From contig JADJQR010000001.1 in the NCBI GenBank assembly GCA_016712675.1, positions 1,488,001-1,552,000 of the forward strand: 64,000 nucleotides of DNA, read 5' to 3'. How positions within the stretch are numbered: the first letter of the stretch is position 1; each line of letters opens with the position of its first letter. The DNA is from a bacterium (lineage in GTDB: Bacteria > Krumholzibacteriota > Krumholzibacteriia > LZORAL124-64-63). The notes beneath the pieces were generated by a model. That model worked only from the letters and a program-made list of their open reading frames with translations. It was not told the DNA's origin and made no database searches. The position numbers and the translations under genes were made by a program. Shown piece by piece: positions 48,229 through 57,059 of this stretch.

Positions 48229-49105
48229 TCAGTCGCAACTGCGCTATCTGGCCGCCGAGTCGTTGGCCGGCTTTCGGCGGCGGAAGCTGACCACCGGTGT
48301 CACGATCCTGATCATGGCCTCGGCGCTGCTGGTGCTGGCGGCGCTGACGCTGGTGACGCTGAATCTCGGCACCGTGCTCGAGAGCGCTCGCGGAGGACTG
48401 GACCTGCGGGTCTACCTGCGGGACGACGTCCCGGCCGAGGAACTGGCGGCGCTTCACCCGCGTCTACTGGCCATCCCCGGCGTCGACCAGGTGACCTGGA
48501 TCGACAGCGAGGCCGCGCTGGTCGAGTTCAGGCGGCAACTAGGGGACGATGCCCCCCTGCTTGAGCTGCTGGACCGCAACCCGCTGCCGTCCTCCTACCA
48601 CGTTACCTTCACCGCCGGTGCGCGGGATCCCGAGTCCGTACGCGCGATCCGCGACGAGGTGGCGCAATGGACGGAGGTCTCGGAGATCCTCTTCAACCAG
48701 GACTGGGTAAACGCCCTGGAGCGATGGACCTACCGCTTCCAGATGGCATCGCTGGTCGTCGGCCTGCTGGTCTTCATCGCGGCGATCTTCGTCATCTCGA
48801 ACACGGTCAAGCTGACCATCGCCTCCAGCGCACGCGTCATCCAGGTCCAGAAGCTGGTCGGCGCGACCAACGCCTTCATCCGCACCCCGTTCCTCTGTGA
48901 AGGGATGATCCACGGGTTGTTGGCCGGAATCCTGGCGATGACCCTGCTGATGGCCTGCGGGCGCCTCTTGGGTGCGAGCCTGGGCGGCATGGTCTTCTTT
49001 TCGGCGGCGCAGACGGCGGGCTTCGTGGCCTTCTGCGTGCTGCTGGGACTGCTCGGCAGCTGGGCGGCGATGAGGAAGTACCTGGCCCTCAGGAGTGACA
49101 TCTGA
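48221..49105 (+). CDS. ftsX: cell division protein FtsX
   Basis: A 294-residue four-helix permease-like protein. A cytoplasmic N-terminus and first helix (GVTILIMASALLVLAALTLV) lead to a ~110-residue periplasmic domain (LRVYLRDDVPAEELAAL, YHVTFTAGARDPESVR). Three further helices follow with the family motif ISNTVKLTIASSARVIQVQKLVGA. FtsX transmits the ATPase signal from FtsE to a periplasmic coiled-coil hydrolase or activator, here the adjacent envC-like product. The ATG at 48221 overlaps ftsE, and the stop shares one base with the next ATG. Confidence 0.94.
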   Translation: MLNQSQLRYLAAESLAGFRRRKLTTGVTILIMASALLVLAALTLVTLNLGTVLESARGGLDLRVYLRDDVPAEELAALHPRLLAIPGVDQVTWIDSEAALVEFRRQLGDDAPLLELLDRNPLPSSYHVTFTAGARDPESVRAIRDEVAQWTEVSEILFNQDWVNALERWTYRFQMASLVVGLLVFIAAIFVISNTVKLTIASSARVIQVQKLVGATNAFIRTPFLCEGMIHGLLAGILAMTLLMACGRLLGASLGGMVFFSAAQTAGFVAFCVLLGLLGSWAAMRKYLALRSDI

Positions 49106-50364
49106 TGCTCCTGTCCCACGGAAACACAGCGCTTCGAATCGCCGCAGCCCTGGCGCTGGCCGGGTTGCTGGCGGCCCCGGTCGCGGCCCAGGAAGCAGCC
49201 CAGCCAGCCGCCGGGCGACCGGCGGCCCCGCCAACCGGGGGGACGCCGGTGGCCGGTGGCAACGGCAACGAGTCCCCGGACAATGCCGCGCAGTTGCAGA
49301 AGGTCCGTGCGGAGATCAGGCGCCAGCAGGACCTCATCCGCAGCCTCAATGCGCAGGCGGACGAGGCGCGCCGCGACCACGAGGCGATCGCGCAGGAGAT
49401 CGAAGCCACGCAGAGGCTGATGGGCGGCATGGTGCGCAAGGAGTCGCTGCTGCTGGCGGAGAGTCGGCGCCTCGAAGCGGAGCTTGAGCGACGCGTCGAC
49501 ACCTACGACGGGCGGCGGGCGGCCCTGGCGCGCAGCCTGCGTCGCCTCTACGTGCGCGGGCAGCGCAGCGACCTCGAACTGGTTCTCACGGCACGCAGCT
49601 TCTCGGGCCTCATGGCGACCGTGCGCCTCGAACGGACGCTCGCCCGCCTGAACGCGGGGCTGGTCGAGCGGACCCGCGACGAGGGACAGGCTGTCCTGCG
49701 TGAGCGCAGCGACCTCGAGGCGGCACTCAGCGAGATCCGCCAGACCCGCGAGGAGAGCTCGCAGCAGAACCAGCGCCTGCAGGGCCTGCAGGCCGAACAG
49801 GTCGCCTCGTTGCGCCAACTCGACGACCGTCGCCGCGGCGTCAACAACCGCCTGCTGGAGCTCTCGCTGAACGAGCAGAAGCTGAACCACGTGCTGGACG
49901 ACCTCGAGGATCGCCGCCGCCAGTCCCCGCCGCCGCTGTTGACGGGGCAGGGCGAGCCGTTGGCCCAGCTGGCCGGCAGGCTGGAGTGGCCCGTGCGGGG
50001 AGAGGTCCTGCGCGCCTTCGGGCGGTCGGTGCACCCGCGGTTCAAGACCGTGACCCTCAACAACGGCATCAACATCAGCGCCGCGCCCGGGGCTCCCGTG
50101 GCGGCGGTGGGCACCGGCCGCGTCGAGTTCAGTGACCATTTGCCCGGTTTCGGCCGATGCGTTATCCTGGACCACGGCGAGGGTTACTACACGCTCTACG
50201 CGTACCTGGACGGCGTCTTCGTCCCGCGTGGCGCCGAGGTGGCCCAGGGACAGGTGATCGCCGAGGTCGGGGGACCCGGCGGCGGCGACCCGCCCCAGCT
50301 CTACTTCGAGGTCCGGCACGGCCGTACGCCGCTGGACCCCGCCGACTGGCTGCGCTCCCGCTGA
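49105..50364 (+). CDS. EnvC-like murein hydrolase activator (degenerate LytM/M23 domain)
   Basis: A 419-residue secreted protein. A signal peptide (LALAGLLAAPVAAQ) and a Pro/Ala/Gly linker lead to a long coiled coil (~60-270), then a LytM/M23 domain (~285-415). The zinc-binding motifs are altered: NNGINI in place of HxGxD, LYAYLDG in place of the YxH motif, and LYFEVRHG in place of LHFE. E. coli EnvC shows the same kind of degeneration (it ends with LYFEIRR). The protein is therefore predicted to activate an amidase under FtsEX control rather than cut peptidoglycan. Genetic coupling to ftsX (one-base overlap) supports this. No amidase gene is in the window. Confidence 0.9.
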   Translation: MLLSHGNTALRIAAALALAGLLAAPVAAQEAAQPAAGRPAAPPTGGTPVAGGNGNESPDNAAQLQKVRAEIRRQQDLIRSLNAQADEARRDHEAIAQEIEATQRLMGGMVRKESLLLAESRRLEAELERRVDTYDGRRAALARSLRRLYVRGQRSDLELVLTARSFSGLMATVRLERTLARLNAGLVERTRDEGQAVLRERSDLEAALSEIRQTREESSQQNQRLQGLQAEQVASLRQLDDRRRGVNNRLLELSLNEQKLNHVLDDLEDRRRQSPPPLLTGQGEPLAQLAGRLEWPVRGEVLRAFGRSVHPRFKTVTLNNGINISAAPGAPVAAVGTGRVEFSDHLPGFGRCVILDHGEGYYTLYAYLDGVFVPRGAEVAQGQVIAEVGGPGGGDPPQLYFEVRHGRTPLDPADWLRSR

Positions 50365-50439
50365 GCGTCCGCGGCGCGGGTGCGGGCGCCGGTCGCGCCG
50401 CCGGCAGGCCCGCCCGCCGGTCGTTTCCCGGGAGCCCGC

Positions 50440-51603
50440 GTGCCGATTACACCGTTCATCGCCCGCGACGCGATGCTGGTGCGCCTCCTGCGCCTGCGCG
50501 ACCGCGACCATCTGGCCCAGCCACTGCTGCTGGTCGGGCCCGAGGGCTCGGGCAAGGAAGGCACCGCGCTCGAGTTCGCGCGCCTGCTCAACTGCCGGGG
50601 GCCGCAGGCGTGCCGCGACGAGGCACCTTGCGAAAGTTGCGCGAAGGCGGCGAGCTTCCAGCACCCGGACATCCGCCTGATCGCGCCCGCCCCGGCTGCC
50701 GTGACCGATGCTGAAGCTCGCACGCTGCTCGAGCAGAAGATCGCCGAGCCGTTCGCGCGCTCGCCCGAGTCCGCGACGGCACAGGTGAACATCGGCGATC
50801 CCGAGAGTCCTGGACCCCTGAGCATCCGTTCTCTGATCCGCTTCACGCGCGTGCGGGCCTTCCAGGGCCCGTGGAAGGTGGCGATCGTCGTCGATGCCCA
50901 CCGCCTGGGCGGCCCGGCGGCGAACGCATTCCTCAAGACCCTCGAGGAACCGCCGCCGGCCACCGTCATCATGCTCACGAGCACCGGCACGGAGGGGATG
51001 CTGCCGACGATCCTCTCACGGTGCCAGAAGCTGCGTTTCGAGCCGTGGCCGGAAGTGGAGCTGGCGGCGCGGCTGGCCGGTCGCGACGACGTCGGCCCGG
51101 AAGCGGCAGCCTGGGCGGCCCGCCTGGCGCAGGGCAACGCGCGCCTGGCGTGGGAACTCCTGCAACCCGAATCGCGCGCCCTGGCCGACTGGGCGGGCCT
51201 GCTGTTCGGCTGGATTGCCGCCGGCGCGCGGGGGCAGGCGGCGATCGCCGCCGATGAACTGCACCGCGGCGCCTATTCGCACGCGGTGGAAGCACCGCCC
51301 GCCCGTCGCGGCGCCGCCGGCGAGCAGGGCGCCGCCGAGCGCCGCGCCCGTGCCATCCGCGTGTGCGAGCTGCTCAACCTCCATTACAGTGACGCCCTGG
51401 CCTGCCGCGAGGCCGGCGACCGCTGGCAGCCGCGGTTCCCGGCCGCCGCCGTCGCAGTGCGACGGATCGCCGCCGCCCGGCCCACCGGCGCCTTGTTGGC
51501 GGACATGGCACGGATCGATGCGGCGGCGGGCGCGATCGACCGCAACCTCAACATCGGCCTAGTGATGGCCGTGCTGTTCGAGGGGCTGCGGGACCATGGC
51601 TGA
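50440..51603 (+). CDS. holB: DNA polymerase III subunit delta prime
   Basis: A 387-residue clamp-loader AAA+ subunit. It has the N-terminal phosphate loop GPEGSGKE, the four-Cys zinc module (NCRGPQACRDEAPCESC), a Walker B-like VVDAHRLG, LKTLEEPPPATV and an SRC-type motif (SRCQKLRF) at the expected spacing. The C-terminal helical domain is divergent. Delta prime holds the clamp loader together with the gamma/tau subunits. The GTG at 50440 has GGGAG about 6 bases upstream. The stop overlaps ricT by 8 bases. The order holB-ricT-tatD-rsmA resembles a conserved neighbourhood in Bacillota. Confidence 0.88.
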   Translation: MPITPFIARDAMLVRLLRLRDRDHLAQPLLLVGPEGSGKEGTALEFARLLNCRGPQACRDEAPCESCAKAASFQHPDIRLIAPAPAAVTDAEARTLLEQKIAEPFARSPESATAQVNIGDPESPGPLSIRSLIRFTRVRAFQGPWKVAIVVDAHRLGGPAANAFLKTLEEPPPATVIMLTSTGTEGMLPTILSRCQKLRFEPWPEVELAARLAGRDDVGPEAAAWAARLAQGNARLAWELLQPESRALADWAGLLFGWIAAGARGQAAIAADELHRGAYSHAVEAPPARRGAAGEQGAAERRARAIRVCELLNLHYSDALACREAGDRWQPRFPAAAVAVRRIAAARPTGALLADMARIDAAAGAIDRNLNIGLVMAVLFEGLRDHG

Positions 51604-52552
51604 GGGCAGCGGGCAGACTCCACGTCCGGGAACCGATCAAGGCGCCGCGCCGCTGGCCGTCCCACCCCTGGCGGAGCCCGCGGTCGACCGGGAGCACCTG
51701 GTGTTGCTTCGGTTCAAGGGGCGCCGCAAGAGCTACTACCACAACCGGCGTGGCGTGCCGCTGCGTGTCGGCGACCACTGCCTGGTCGAGGCGGACCGCG
51801 GCCGTGACCTTGGACGCGTCCTCTACATCGGCACCGGTCCCGCTGAATGGTGGGCGGTCGCGCGTCGACAAGGCGTGCTGCAGAAGGCGGCGCCGGAGGA
51901 CCTGGCCCGCCTTGAGGCCACGCGCGCCGAGGAGGATGCGATGCGGGCGGTCTGCACCGACCGCATCCACCACCGGGGCCTGGACATGAATCTGGTGACG
52001 GTCGAACGTCAGCACGACGGCCGCAAGGTCACCTTCTATTTCACGGCCGAGGGGCGCGTCGACTTCAGGGAGCTGGTCCGCGACCTCGCGGCCCTCTACC
52101 GGGCGCGGATCGAACTGCGGCAGATCGGCGTGCGCGACGAGGCGCGACTGCAGGGCGGGCTGGCAATGTGCGGCCGCGAGTACTGCTGCTCCGGCTTCCT
52201 GCACGAGTTCGTGCCCGTCACGCTGAAGATGGCCAAGACGCAGCAGCTTCCCCTCAATCCGGCCAAGCTGTCCGGCCCCTGCGGGCGGCTGCGCTGCTGC
52301 CTAGCCTACGAGGATGCGCAGTATCGCGAGTCGCGGCAGTGCCTGCCGCGGACCGGAGCGGTCGTGCAGACCCCGGATGGACCGGCGACCGTGCGCCAGG
52401 TGGACCTGTTGCGCGGGCTGGTGACCGTCGAAGGCCACGAACCGGGACGTCTGGCCGAGTGGCCGGCCGACCGCCTCGGCCGGGGCGCGACCGCGGCCCC
52501 GGACGCCCGTGGCGCCACCGCGGATCCGCGCTGCCCCGAGGGCGGCCTATGA
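51596..52552 (+). CDS. ricT: PSP1 domain protein, RicT/YaaT family
   Basis: A 318-residue cytoplasmic protein with the PSP1 C-terminal domain. The Cys-rich core CGREYCCSGFLHEF...SGPCGRLRCCLAYE is intact. In the Bacillus RicAFT complex these Cys residues bind Fe-S clusters, and the complex influences RNase Y-dependent mRNA processing, sporulation and phosphorelay. The short N-terminus has no known domain. RicA and RicF partners are not in this window. The gene overlaps holB by 8 bases and tatD by 4 bases (ATGA), as in conserved holB-yaaT-type operons. Confidence 0.92.
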   Translation: MAEGSGQTPRPGTDQGAAPLAVPPLAEPAVDREHLVLLRFKGRRKSYYHNRRGVPLRVGDHCLVEADRGRDLGRVLYIGTGPAEWWAVARRQGVLQKAAPEDLARLEATRAEEDAMRAVCTDRIHHRGLDMNLVTVERQHDGRKVTFYFTAEGRVDFRELVRDLAALYRARIELRQIGVRDEARLQGGLAMCGREYCCSGFLHEFVPVTLKMAKTQQLPLNPAKLSGPCGRLRCCLAYEDAQYRESRQCLPRTGAVVQTPDGPATVRQVDLLRGLVTVEGHEPGRLAEWPADRLGRGATAAPDARGATADPRCPEGGL

Positions 52553-53355
52553 TCGACAGCCACGTCCACCTCGATCGTCACGAATTCGGGGGCCGGGGAC
52601 TCGAGGTGGCGGAGCGTGCCCGCGCGGCAGGGGTGGGCGGGTTCCTGAATGTCGGCTACGATCTGCCTTCGAGTCGGGCGTCGGTCGAACTGGCGGCGGC
52701 CGCTCCGGACATCTGGGCGACCGTCGGGGTCCATCCGCACGATGCCTTGCAACTGGCGGATGCGGAGGGCCGGCTCCATGCCGAGGGACGTGCCCTGCTG
52801 GAGGCGCTGGCGACGCTGGCCGGCAACCCGCGGGTGGTGGCGATCGGCGAGATCGGCCTCGATTTCTTCCGGGACCTCTCGCCGCGTCCGGCCCAGCGCG
52901 CCGCTCTGGCCGCCCAGTTGGAACTGGCCGCCGCCGTCGGCAAGCCCGTCGTGTTCCATGTCCGCGACGCCTGGGCGGAGATCATGCCGTTCGTCGATAC
53001 CTGCGGTCTGCCGCCCCGTCGGGGGGTGCTCCACGCCTTCAGTGGCGACGAAGCGGTCGTGGACTGGGCGCTGGCCCGCGGGTTGCGGCTGGGCATCGGC
53101 GGTGTGGTCACCTACCGGCAATCGAGATTGCCGGAGATGGTGGCGCGGGCCGGCGTCGAGCATCTGCTGCTGGAGACCGACGCGCCCTGGCTGCCGCCTG
53201 TGCCGCACCGTGGCGAGTGCAACGAGCCGGCCAGGCTTGGCCTGGTGCTTGACAGGGTGGCCGGGATCTTGCAAATGAATCCCGGCGACGTGGAGCGATG
53301 GACGGACGCCGGTTTCACCGCCCTGTTCCTGGACCGGGGGGATGCCTCGCCATGA
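52549..53355 (+). CDS. tatD: TatD family metal-dependent hydrolase (DNase)
   Basis: A 268-residue TIM-barrel metallohydrolase. Metal ligands are visible as HVH (residues 5-7, SHVHLD), the bridging Glu in GEIGLDFF, His in FHVRDAW, His in LHAFSG and Asp in LLETDAPWL. YcfH/TatD-type enzymes have Mg-dependent 3'-5' exonuclease or related activity on DNA. Length matches the family. Both ends overlap neighbours by 4 bases. Confidence 0.94.
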   Translation: MIDSHVHLDRHEFGGRGLEVAERARAAGVGGFLNVGYDLPSSRASVELAAAAPDIWATVGVHPHDALQLADAEGRLHAEGRALLEALATLAGNPRVVAIGEIGLDFFRDLSPRPAQRAALAAQLELAAAVGKPVVFHVRDAWAEIMPFVDTCGLPPRRGVLHAFSGDEAVVDWALARGLRLGIGGVVTYRQSRLPEMVARAGVEHLLLETDAPWLPPVPHRGECNEPARLGLVLDRVAGILQMNPGDVERWTDAGFTALFLDRGDASP

Positions 53356-54191
53356 CGCGCAGCCAGCAGGAGCTCCTGCGCCATTACGGCATCCGACCTG
53401 TCAAGCGGCGGGGCCAGAATTTCCTGCTGGACGGCAACCTGGCGCGTGCGATCGCCGCCGATGCGCTGGCCCTCGGCGACGAGATCCTGGAACTGGGCGC
53501 CGGCGGCGGGGCGCTCACCGTGCACCTTCTGGATGGAGCGCGCACGCTGGCCTGCGTCGAGGTGGACCGTGGACTGTACGCCCTCCTGCAGGGCGAGTTC
53601 GGGGATCGGCCCGGGTTCCGGGCCATCCTGGGTGACCTGACGAGGCTGGACTGGGAAGAAGCCCTGGCTGCGGCCGGGCCCCGGCCCGTGATCGCGGGCA
53701 ATCTGCCGTACGTGCTGACGAGCCTGGTCCTGTTCAAGGCCGCCGACCTGCGAGAGCGCATCGCCGGAGCCGTGTTCATGATCCAGAAGGAAGTCGCCGC
53801 GCGTCTGGTCGCCGAGCCGGGTGGTCGCGACTACGGCGTGCTGGCGGTCGTGCTCGGCTCGGTGTTCACGATCCGGCAGTCCCGCACCGTGCCGGCAAGC
53901 GTCTTCTGGCCGCGGCCGCAGGTGCACTCGGCGGTAGTCAGCCTGACCCCGGCCGGGGACATGCCCGATCTCGAGTTCGCGTGGTTCCGCGAGGTGGTCA
54001 AAAGGATGTTCGGACAGCGTCGCAAGCAGGTATCCTCCCAGTTGCGGACGCAGTTCGACCTGTCGCCCGCGGAGGCGGAGGCAGTGGCGGTCGCCGCCGG
54101 GTTAGATCCCGGCGCACGCCCGGAACAGGTGGCGCCAGGTGGCTACCGACGCCTGGCCCGGCTCCTGGAGCCGAAGGAAGTGTGTCGATGA
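53352..54191 (+). CDS. rsmA: 16S rRNA (adenine(1518)-N(6)/adenine(1519)-N(6))-dimethyltransferase
   Basis: A 279-residue KsgA/RsmA enzyme that dimethylates two adjacent adenosines near the 3' end of 16S rRNA during small-subunit maturation. KRRGQNFLLDGNLARAI at the N-terminus, the SAM-binding ELGAGGGALT, the catalytic GNLPYVL (NLPY), FMIQKEVAARL and the C-terminal VHSAVVSL and FGQRRKQV motifs are all present. The ATG overlaps the tatD stop and its stop overlaps the next ATG, both as ATGA. The outer-membrane protein gene downstream is therefore probably co-translated. Confidence 0.96.
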   Translation: MTRSQQELLRHYGIRPVKRRGQNFLLDGNLARAIAADALALGDEILELGAGGGALTVHLLDGARTLACVEVDRGLYALLQGEFGDRPGFRAILGDLTRLDWEEALAAAGPRPVIAGNLPYVLTSLVLFKAADLRERIAGAVFMIQKEVAARLVAEPGGRDYGVLAVVLGSVFTIRQSRTVPASVFWPRPQVHSAVVSLTPAGDMPDLEFAWFREVVKRMFGQRRKQVSSQLRTQFDLSPAEAEAVAVAAGLDPGARPEQVAPGGYRRLARLLEPKEVCR

Positions 54192-56320
54192 CCGGATCCC
54201 GGCCACGATACCGCCGTTTGGGCGCCCTCTCTGCGACCGCCCTGCTGTGGGCGGCATTCCTGGCGGCGGTGCCCGCACCGAGGGTGTCGGCGCAGACCGA
54301 TGACGGGACCGATGACAGCGCCGAGGAACAGCCGCGGCCGCCGGACGCCGGGCTGCGCGCGGCGCGGGACATGGCCGATGCGGCCCGGGCCCAAGGTGAC
54401 TCGCTGGCGGCGGCCTCCTGGGATTCGGTCGCTGCCGCCGAGCAAGCCGCGATTCCCGAAGTCCCGGGCAAGTTCCTGCAGGACCTGACGTTCTCGCCGG
54501 TGGGTGGCGTGCGCGCGAACGTGCGCCAGTACACGCTGTACTCCGACTGGACCACAACGGCGCGGTTCGGCGGCTCCGCCTCGGGCACGCAGGTGCTCAA
54601 CTGGAGCCTCGAAGAATACCGTAAGCAGGAAAAGACCGTCGAAAACCGCAAGGGCTCGCTCGACTACAACTTCGGCAAGCAGCTGCCCATGGTCACGATC
54701 ATCAATAGCAACTGGAACTGGAGCGAGGACCGTACGACCAACACCGCAGGCTTTTCCAACCTGTACAAGGTTGACAACAAGACCGTCAACCTCAACTCGT
54801 CGCAGCACAAGGTGAACGCTCTCGGGCTGACCAACTCGGTGCGCGTGGGTGGCAACTTCACGGACCAGGCCAGTCTGAACCAGGAACAGCGCAACGATTT
54901 CCGCGAGGGAACGGCGGGCGCCAACCTGCAGAGCGGATGGGAGGCGCGTCCCGGCGTGGCCATTGTCGGGCGCGCGGCGGCGACGGCCACGGGCGGCACG
55001 CGGCTGCTGGCCGGTCGATCGAGCCCCTCGTCGGCCACCGGCGACAGCCTCGGCGTCGGCATCTACGTCAAGCGGGGGATCGGCACGGCCTTCGTCGAGA
55101 TGACGCGCAGCAACTTCGAGAAGAAGTACCTCGAGTTCCGCCGCAATGCGAACGGACTGATCGACACCGTGGGGGTGCCGGAGGACCAGAAGGTGGTCAG
55201 CGAGCTCGAAACGCGCGACGCCCTGGCGTTCAAGCTGGACTACAAGCTGGCCTATGGGGGGCTGAAGTCCGAGTTCACGGGCACGCACCTGACCGATGAC
55301 CTCCAACTGGCCACCGGCCTGTCGGGCCTCAAGCAGCGAGAAGCGAAAGAGGCGAACCTGAAGGTCGGCTACAAGGCTGGGCGCGATTCGGTGTCCGTCG
55401 CCTGGAAATACGGACTGAAGTGGGACGACCAGCGCATCCAGTCCGCCACCGTCAGTCGCGGCCGCCAGTACGTGCAGGAGCGCGACCTGCTGATGAAGTG
55501 GCAGCGGCGCCTGTTCAGTTCCACGCGGATGGAGCTGCAGTACCACGAAGGACTGACGCAGGACATCGCCCAGGATGGGTTCAACGCGAACGACAAGGAC
55601 CGCCTGACACGCGATTTCTCCAGCCGGCTCGATCGCGCCTGGCGTGACCGCTTCCGGACGTCGATGGTCTTCAGTTGGCGCCAGACGCAGGACCTCTCCA
55701 TCCGCGGCTCCAGTTCGTCCAACAACAACTTCAAGGACTCCTACGAACTGGCACCGGGGTTCAACTGGAAGCTCGCGCCCTGGATCGATCTCGACCAGAG
55801 CTATCGTCTCTACATCCAGTACACGGACTACGTGTATTCCTACCTTGCGGCCGTCACACGCAAGGATGACTACAATAAGCGTGGAGACCTCGTCACCAAG
55901 ATCACCTGCCGGCCCAGCAGTCGGCTCACCGTCACGATTCGCCACGACTGGAACCGCCGCTTCAACGCGACCAAGTCGACCGAGGATGCCGCGGGCCGCG
56001 CCTTCTACCAGCGCGACCTGGAGCAGGACATCTCGAAGATCGACCTGGACGTCACCTACGCAGCCGGACCGGGCATCACGCTGGAGGCGGGCACGTACCG
56101 CACGCGGGACGAAAAGACGTCGCCGGGGCGCGCGAACTCGACCTCGCGCACCGATTCGGGTGAACTGGTGGTTGGCGGTCGCGTCGACCGCAAGTTCGGG
56201 CGGATGCAGCGCGTCCAGGTGTCGGCGATGGTCAAGAAGATCAACGCCTTCGGACCGAGCATCACCGCCAGCAGCTCCGACTTCTGGGAGGCCGACGCAT
56301 GGCTCAAGTGGACGTTCTGA
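54188..56320 (+). CDS. outer-membrane beta-barrel protein of unknown family
   Basis: A 710-residue exported protein. A signal peptide (LSATALLWAAFLAAVPAPRVSAQ, cleavage near residue 37) and an acidic, helical ~60-residue segment precede ~600 residues of alternating hydrophobic/polar short strands ending in Trp-Thr-Phe (WLKWTF). A terminal aromatic is the BAM assembly signal of outer-membrane barrels. Strand examples are NVRQYTLYSDWTTTARFGG, SVAWKYGLKWDD, FRTSMVFSWRQTQD and LTVTIRHDWNRRF. No plug, TonB box or known porin domain is recognised. Its length suggests about 26-34 strands or a barrel plus periplasmic domain (inference). It overlaps rsmA by 4 bases and the next lipoprotein gene by 22 bases. 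Confidence 0.72.
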   Translation: MTGSRPRYRRLGALSATALLWAAFLAAVPAPRVSAQTDDGTDDSAEEQPRPPDAGLRAARDMADAARAQGDSLAAASWDSVAAAEQAAIPEVPGKFLQDLTFSPVGGVRANVRQYTLYSDWTTTARFGGSASGTQVLNWSLEEYRKQEKTVENRKGSLDYNFGKQLPMVTIINSNWNWSEDRTTNTAGFSNLYKVDNKTVNLNSSQHKVNALGLTNSVRVGGNFTDQASLNQEQRNDFREGTAGANLQSGWEARPGVAIVGRAAATATGGTRLLAGRSSPSSATGDSLGVGIYVKRGIGTAFVEMTRSNFEKKYLEFRRNANGLIDTVGVPEDQKVVSELETRDALAFKLDYKLAYGGLKSEFTGTHLTDDLQLATGLSGLKQREAKEANLKVGYKAGRDSVSVAWKYGLKWDDQRIQSATVSRGRQYVQERDLLMKWQRRLFSSTRMELQYHEGLTQDIAQDGFNANDKDRLTRDFSSRLDRAWRDRFRTSMVFSWRQTQDLSIRGSSSSNNNFKDSYELAPGFNWKLAPWIDLDQSYRLYIQYTDYVYSYLAAVTRKDDYNKRGDLVTKITCRPSSRLTVTIRHDWNRRFNATKSTEDAAGRAFYQRDLEQDISKIDLDVTYAAGPGITLEAGTYRTRDEKTSPGRANSTSRTDSGELVVGGRVDRKFGRMQRVQVSAMVKKINAFGPSITASSSDFWEADAWLKWTF

Positions 56321-56952
56321 TCGTTGCGGGTCAAGGCCCCGCGCGGCGGGCGACGGTCGCCTGCGCGCTGGCCGGCCTGCTGACCTGCCTGCTGGCGGGC
56401 GGGGGCTGCCTGCTGCAGCCACGCGAGGCCGAGCCCCCGCAGACCGGTGACATCGTGGTCTACCTCGAGCAGATCGACCCGGCCAACACCTGGGACAACC
56501 TCCAGACCTCGGCGGGGGCCATGCATGCGCCCGGCTGGGAGGCCGGGATCAGTTCGGTGAATTTCCTCTACATTCCCGACTCGGCCGCCGAGGCGCAGTT
56601 TCCGGGCGTGTTCGACAACTGGGGTCGCGAGCGCGAGATCCGTTTCATCAACGCTCTCTACAACGCGGAAGTCACGATCGAGGATGCCGTCATGCGCAAC
56701 CCGGGTTTCGTCGTGCCGCCGTCGTCGGGCAGCGTGTCGGTGTGGGAGAACGTCATCTACGATCTGAAAGTCAAAAGCAAGGTGGATGGCAGGACGTTGC
56801 GTTACCGCGGTTCGGCCATCATCACCTTTACACTCGAGGGCAATTTCTGGTATATTAGCGAGTGGCGTGACCAGCAGGGGGAAAGCGACCCCGACACCGA
56901 ACAATTGCTGCCGACGCTGGGGGTGCTGCGGGGCAGTTTTGCTAGCAAATAA
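56299..56952 (+). CDS. small lipoprotein, possible NTF2-like fold
   Basis: A 217-residue exported protein with a lipobox (LLAGGGC, about residue 37) after a hydrophobic stretch. The mature part has the layout 'short helices, then W-rich beta strands' (NTWDNLQTSAGAMHAPG, SVWENVIYDLKVKSKVDG, ITFTLEGNFWYISEWRDQQ). This loosely resembles SnoaL/NTF2-like proteins and the lipoprotein encoded next (57060). No function is known. It overlaps the outer-membrane protein gene by 22 bases, so a joint role at the outer membrane is plausible. Confidence 0.65.
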   Translation: MAQVDVLIVAGQGPARRATVACALAGLLTCLLAGGGCLLQPREAEPPQTGDIVVYLEQIDPANTWDNLQTSAGAMHAPGWEAGISSVNFLYIPDSAAEAQFPGVFDNWGREREIRFINALYNAEVTIEDAVMRNPGFVVPPSSGSVSVWENVIYDLKVKSKVDGRTLRYRGSAIITFTLEGNFWYISEWRDQQGESDPDTEQLLPTLGVLRGSFASK

Positions 56953-56971
56953 CCGTTTCATATGCTAAAAT
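56938..56971 (+). promoter_or_regulatory. palindrome and extended -10 upstream of the second small lipoprotein
   Basis: A perfect 12-base palindrome, TTTGCTAGCAAA (56938-56949), sits at the end of the preceding gene. TGCTAAAAT (56963-56971) is a near-consensus extended -10. They lie about 90 to 120 bases upstream of the ATG at 57060. A -35 hexamer is not evident, so the extended -10 may suffice. Confidence 0.4.
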
Positions 56972-57059
56972 CGGGGTCAGATTCCCGAAGAGTTCGTGGG
57001 CTTCTTCTACCTGAACGTCCCTGTCACCCCGAGGGAGCCCGGGCCACGTGGAGGACAAG

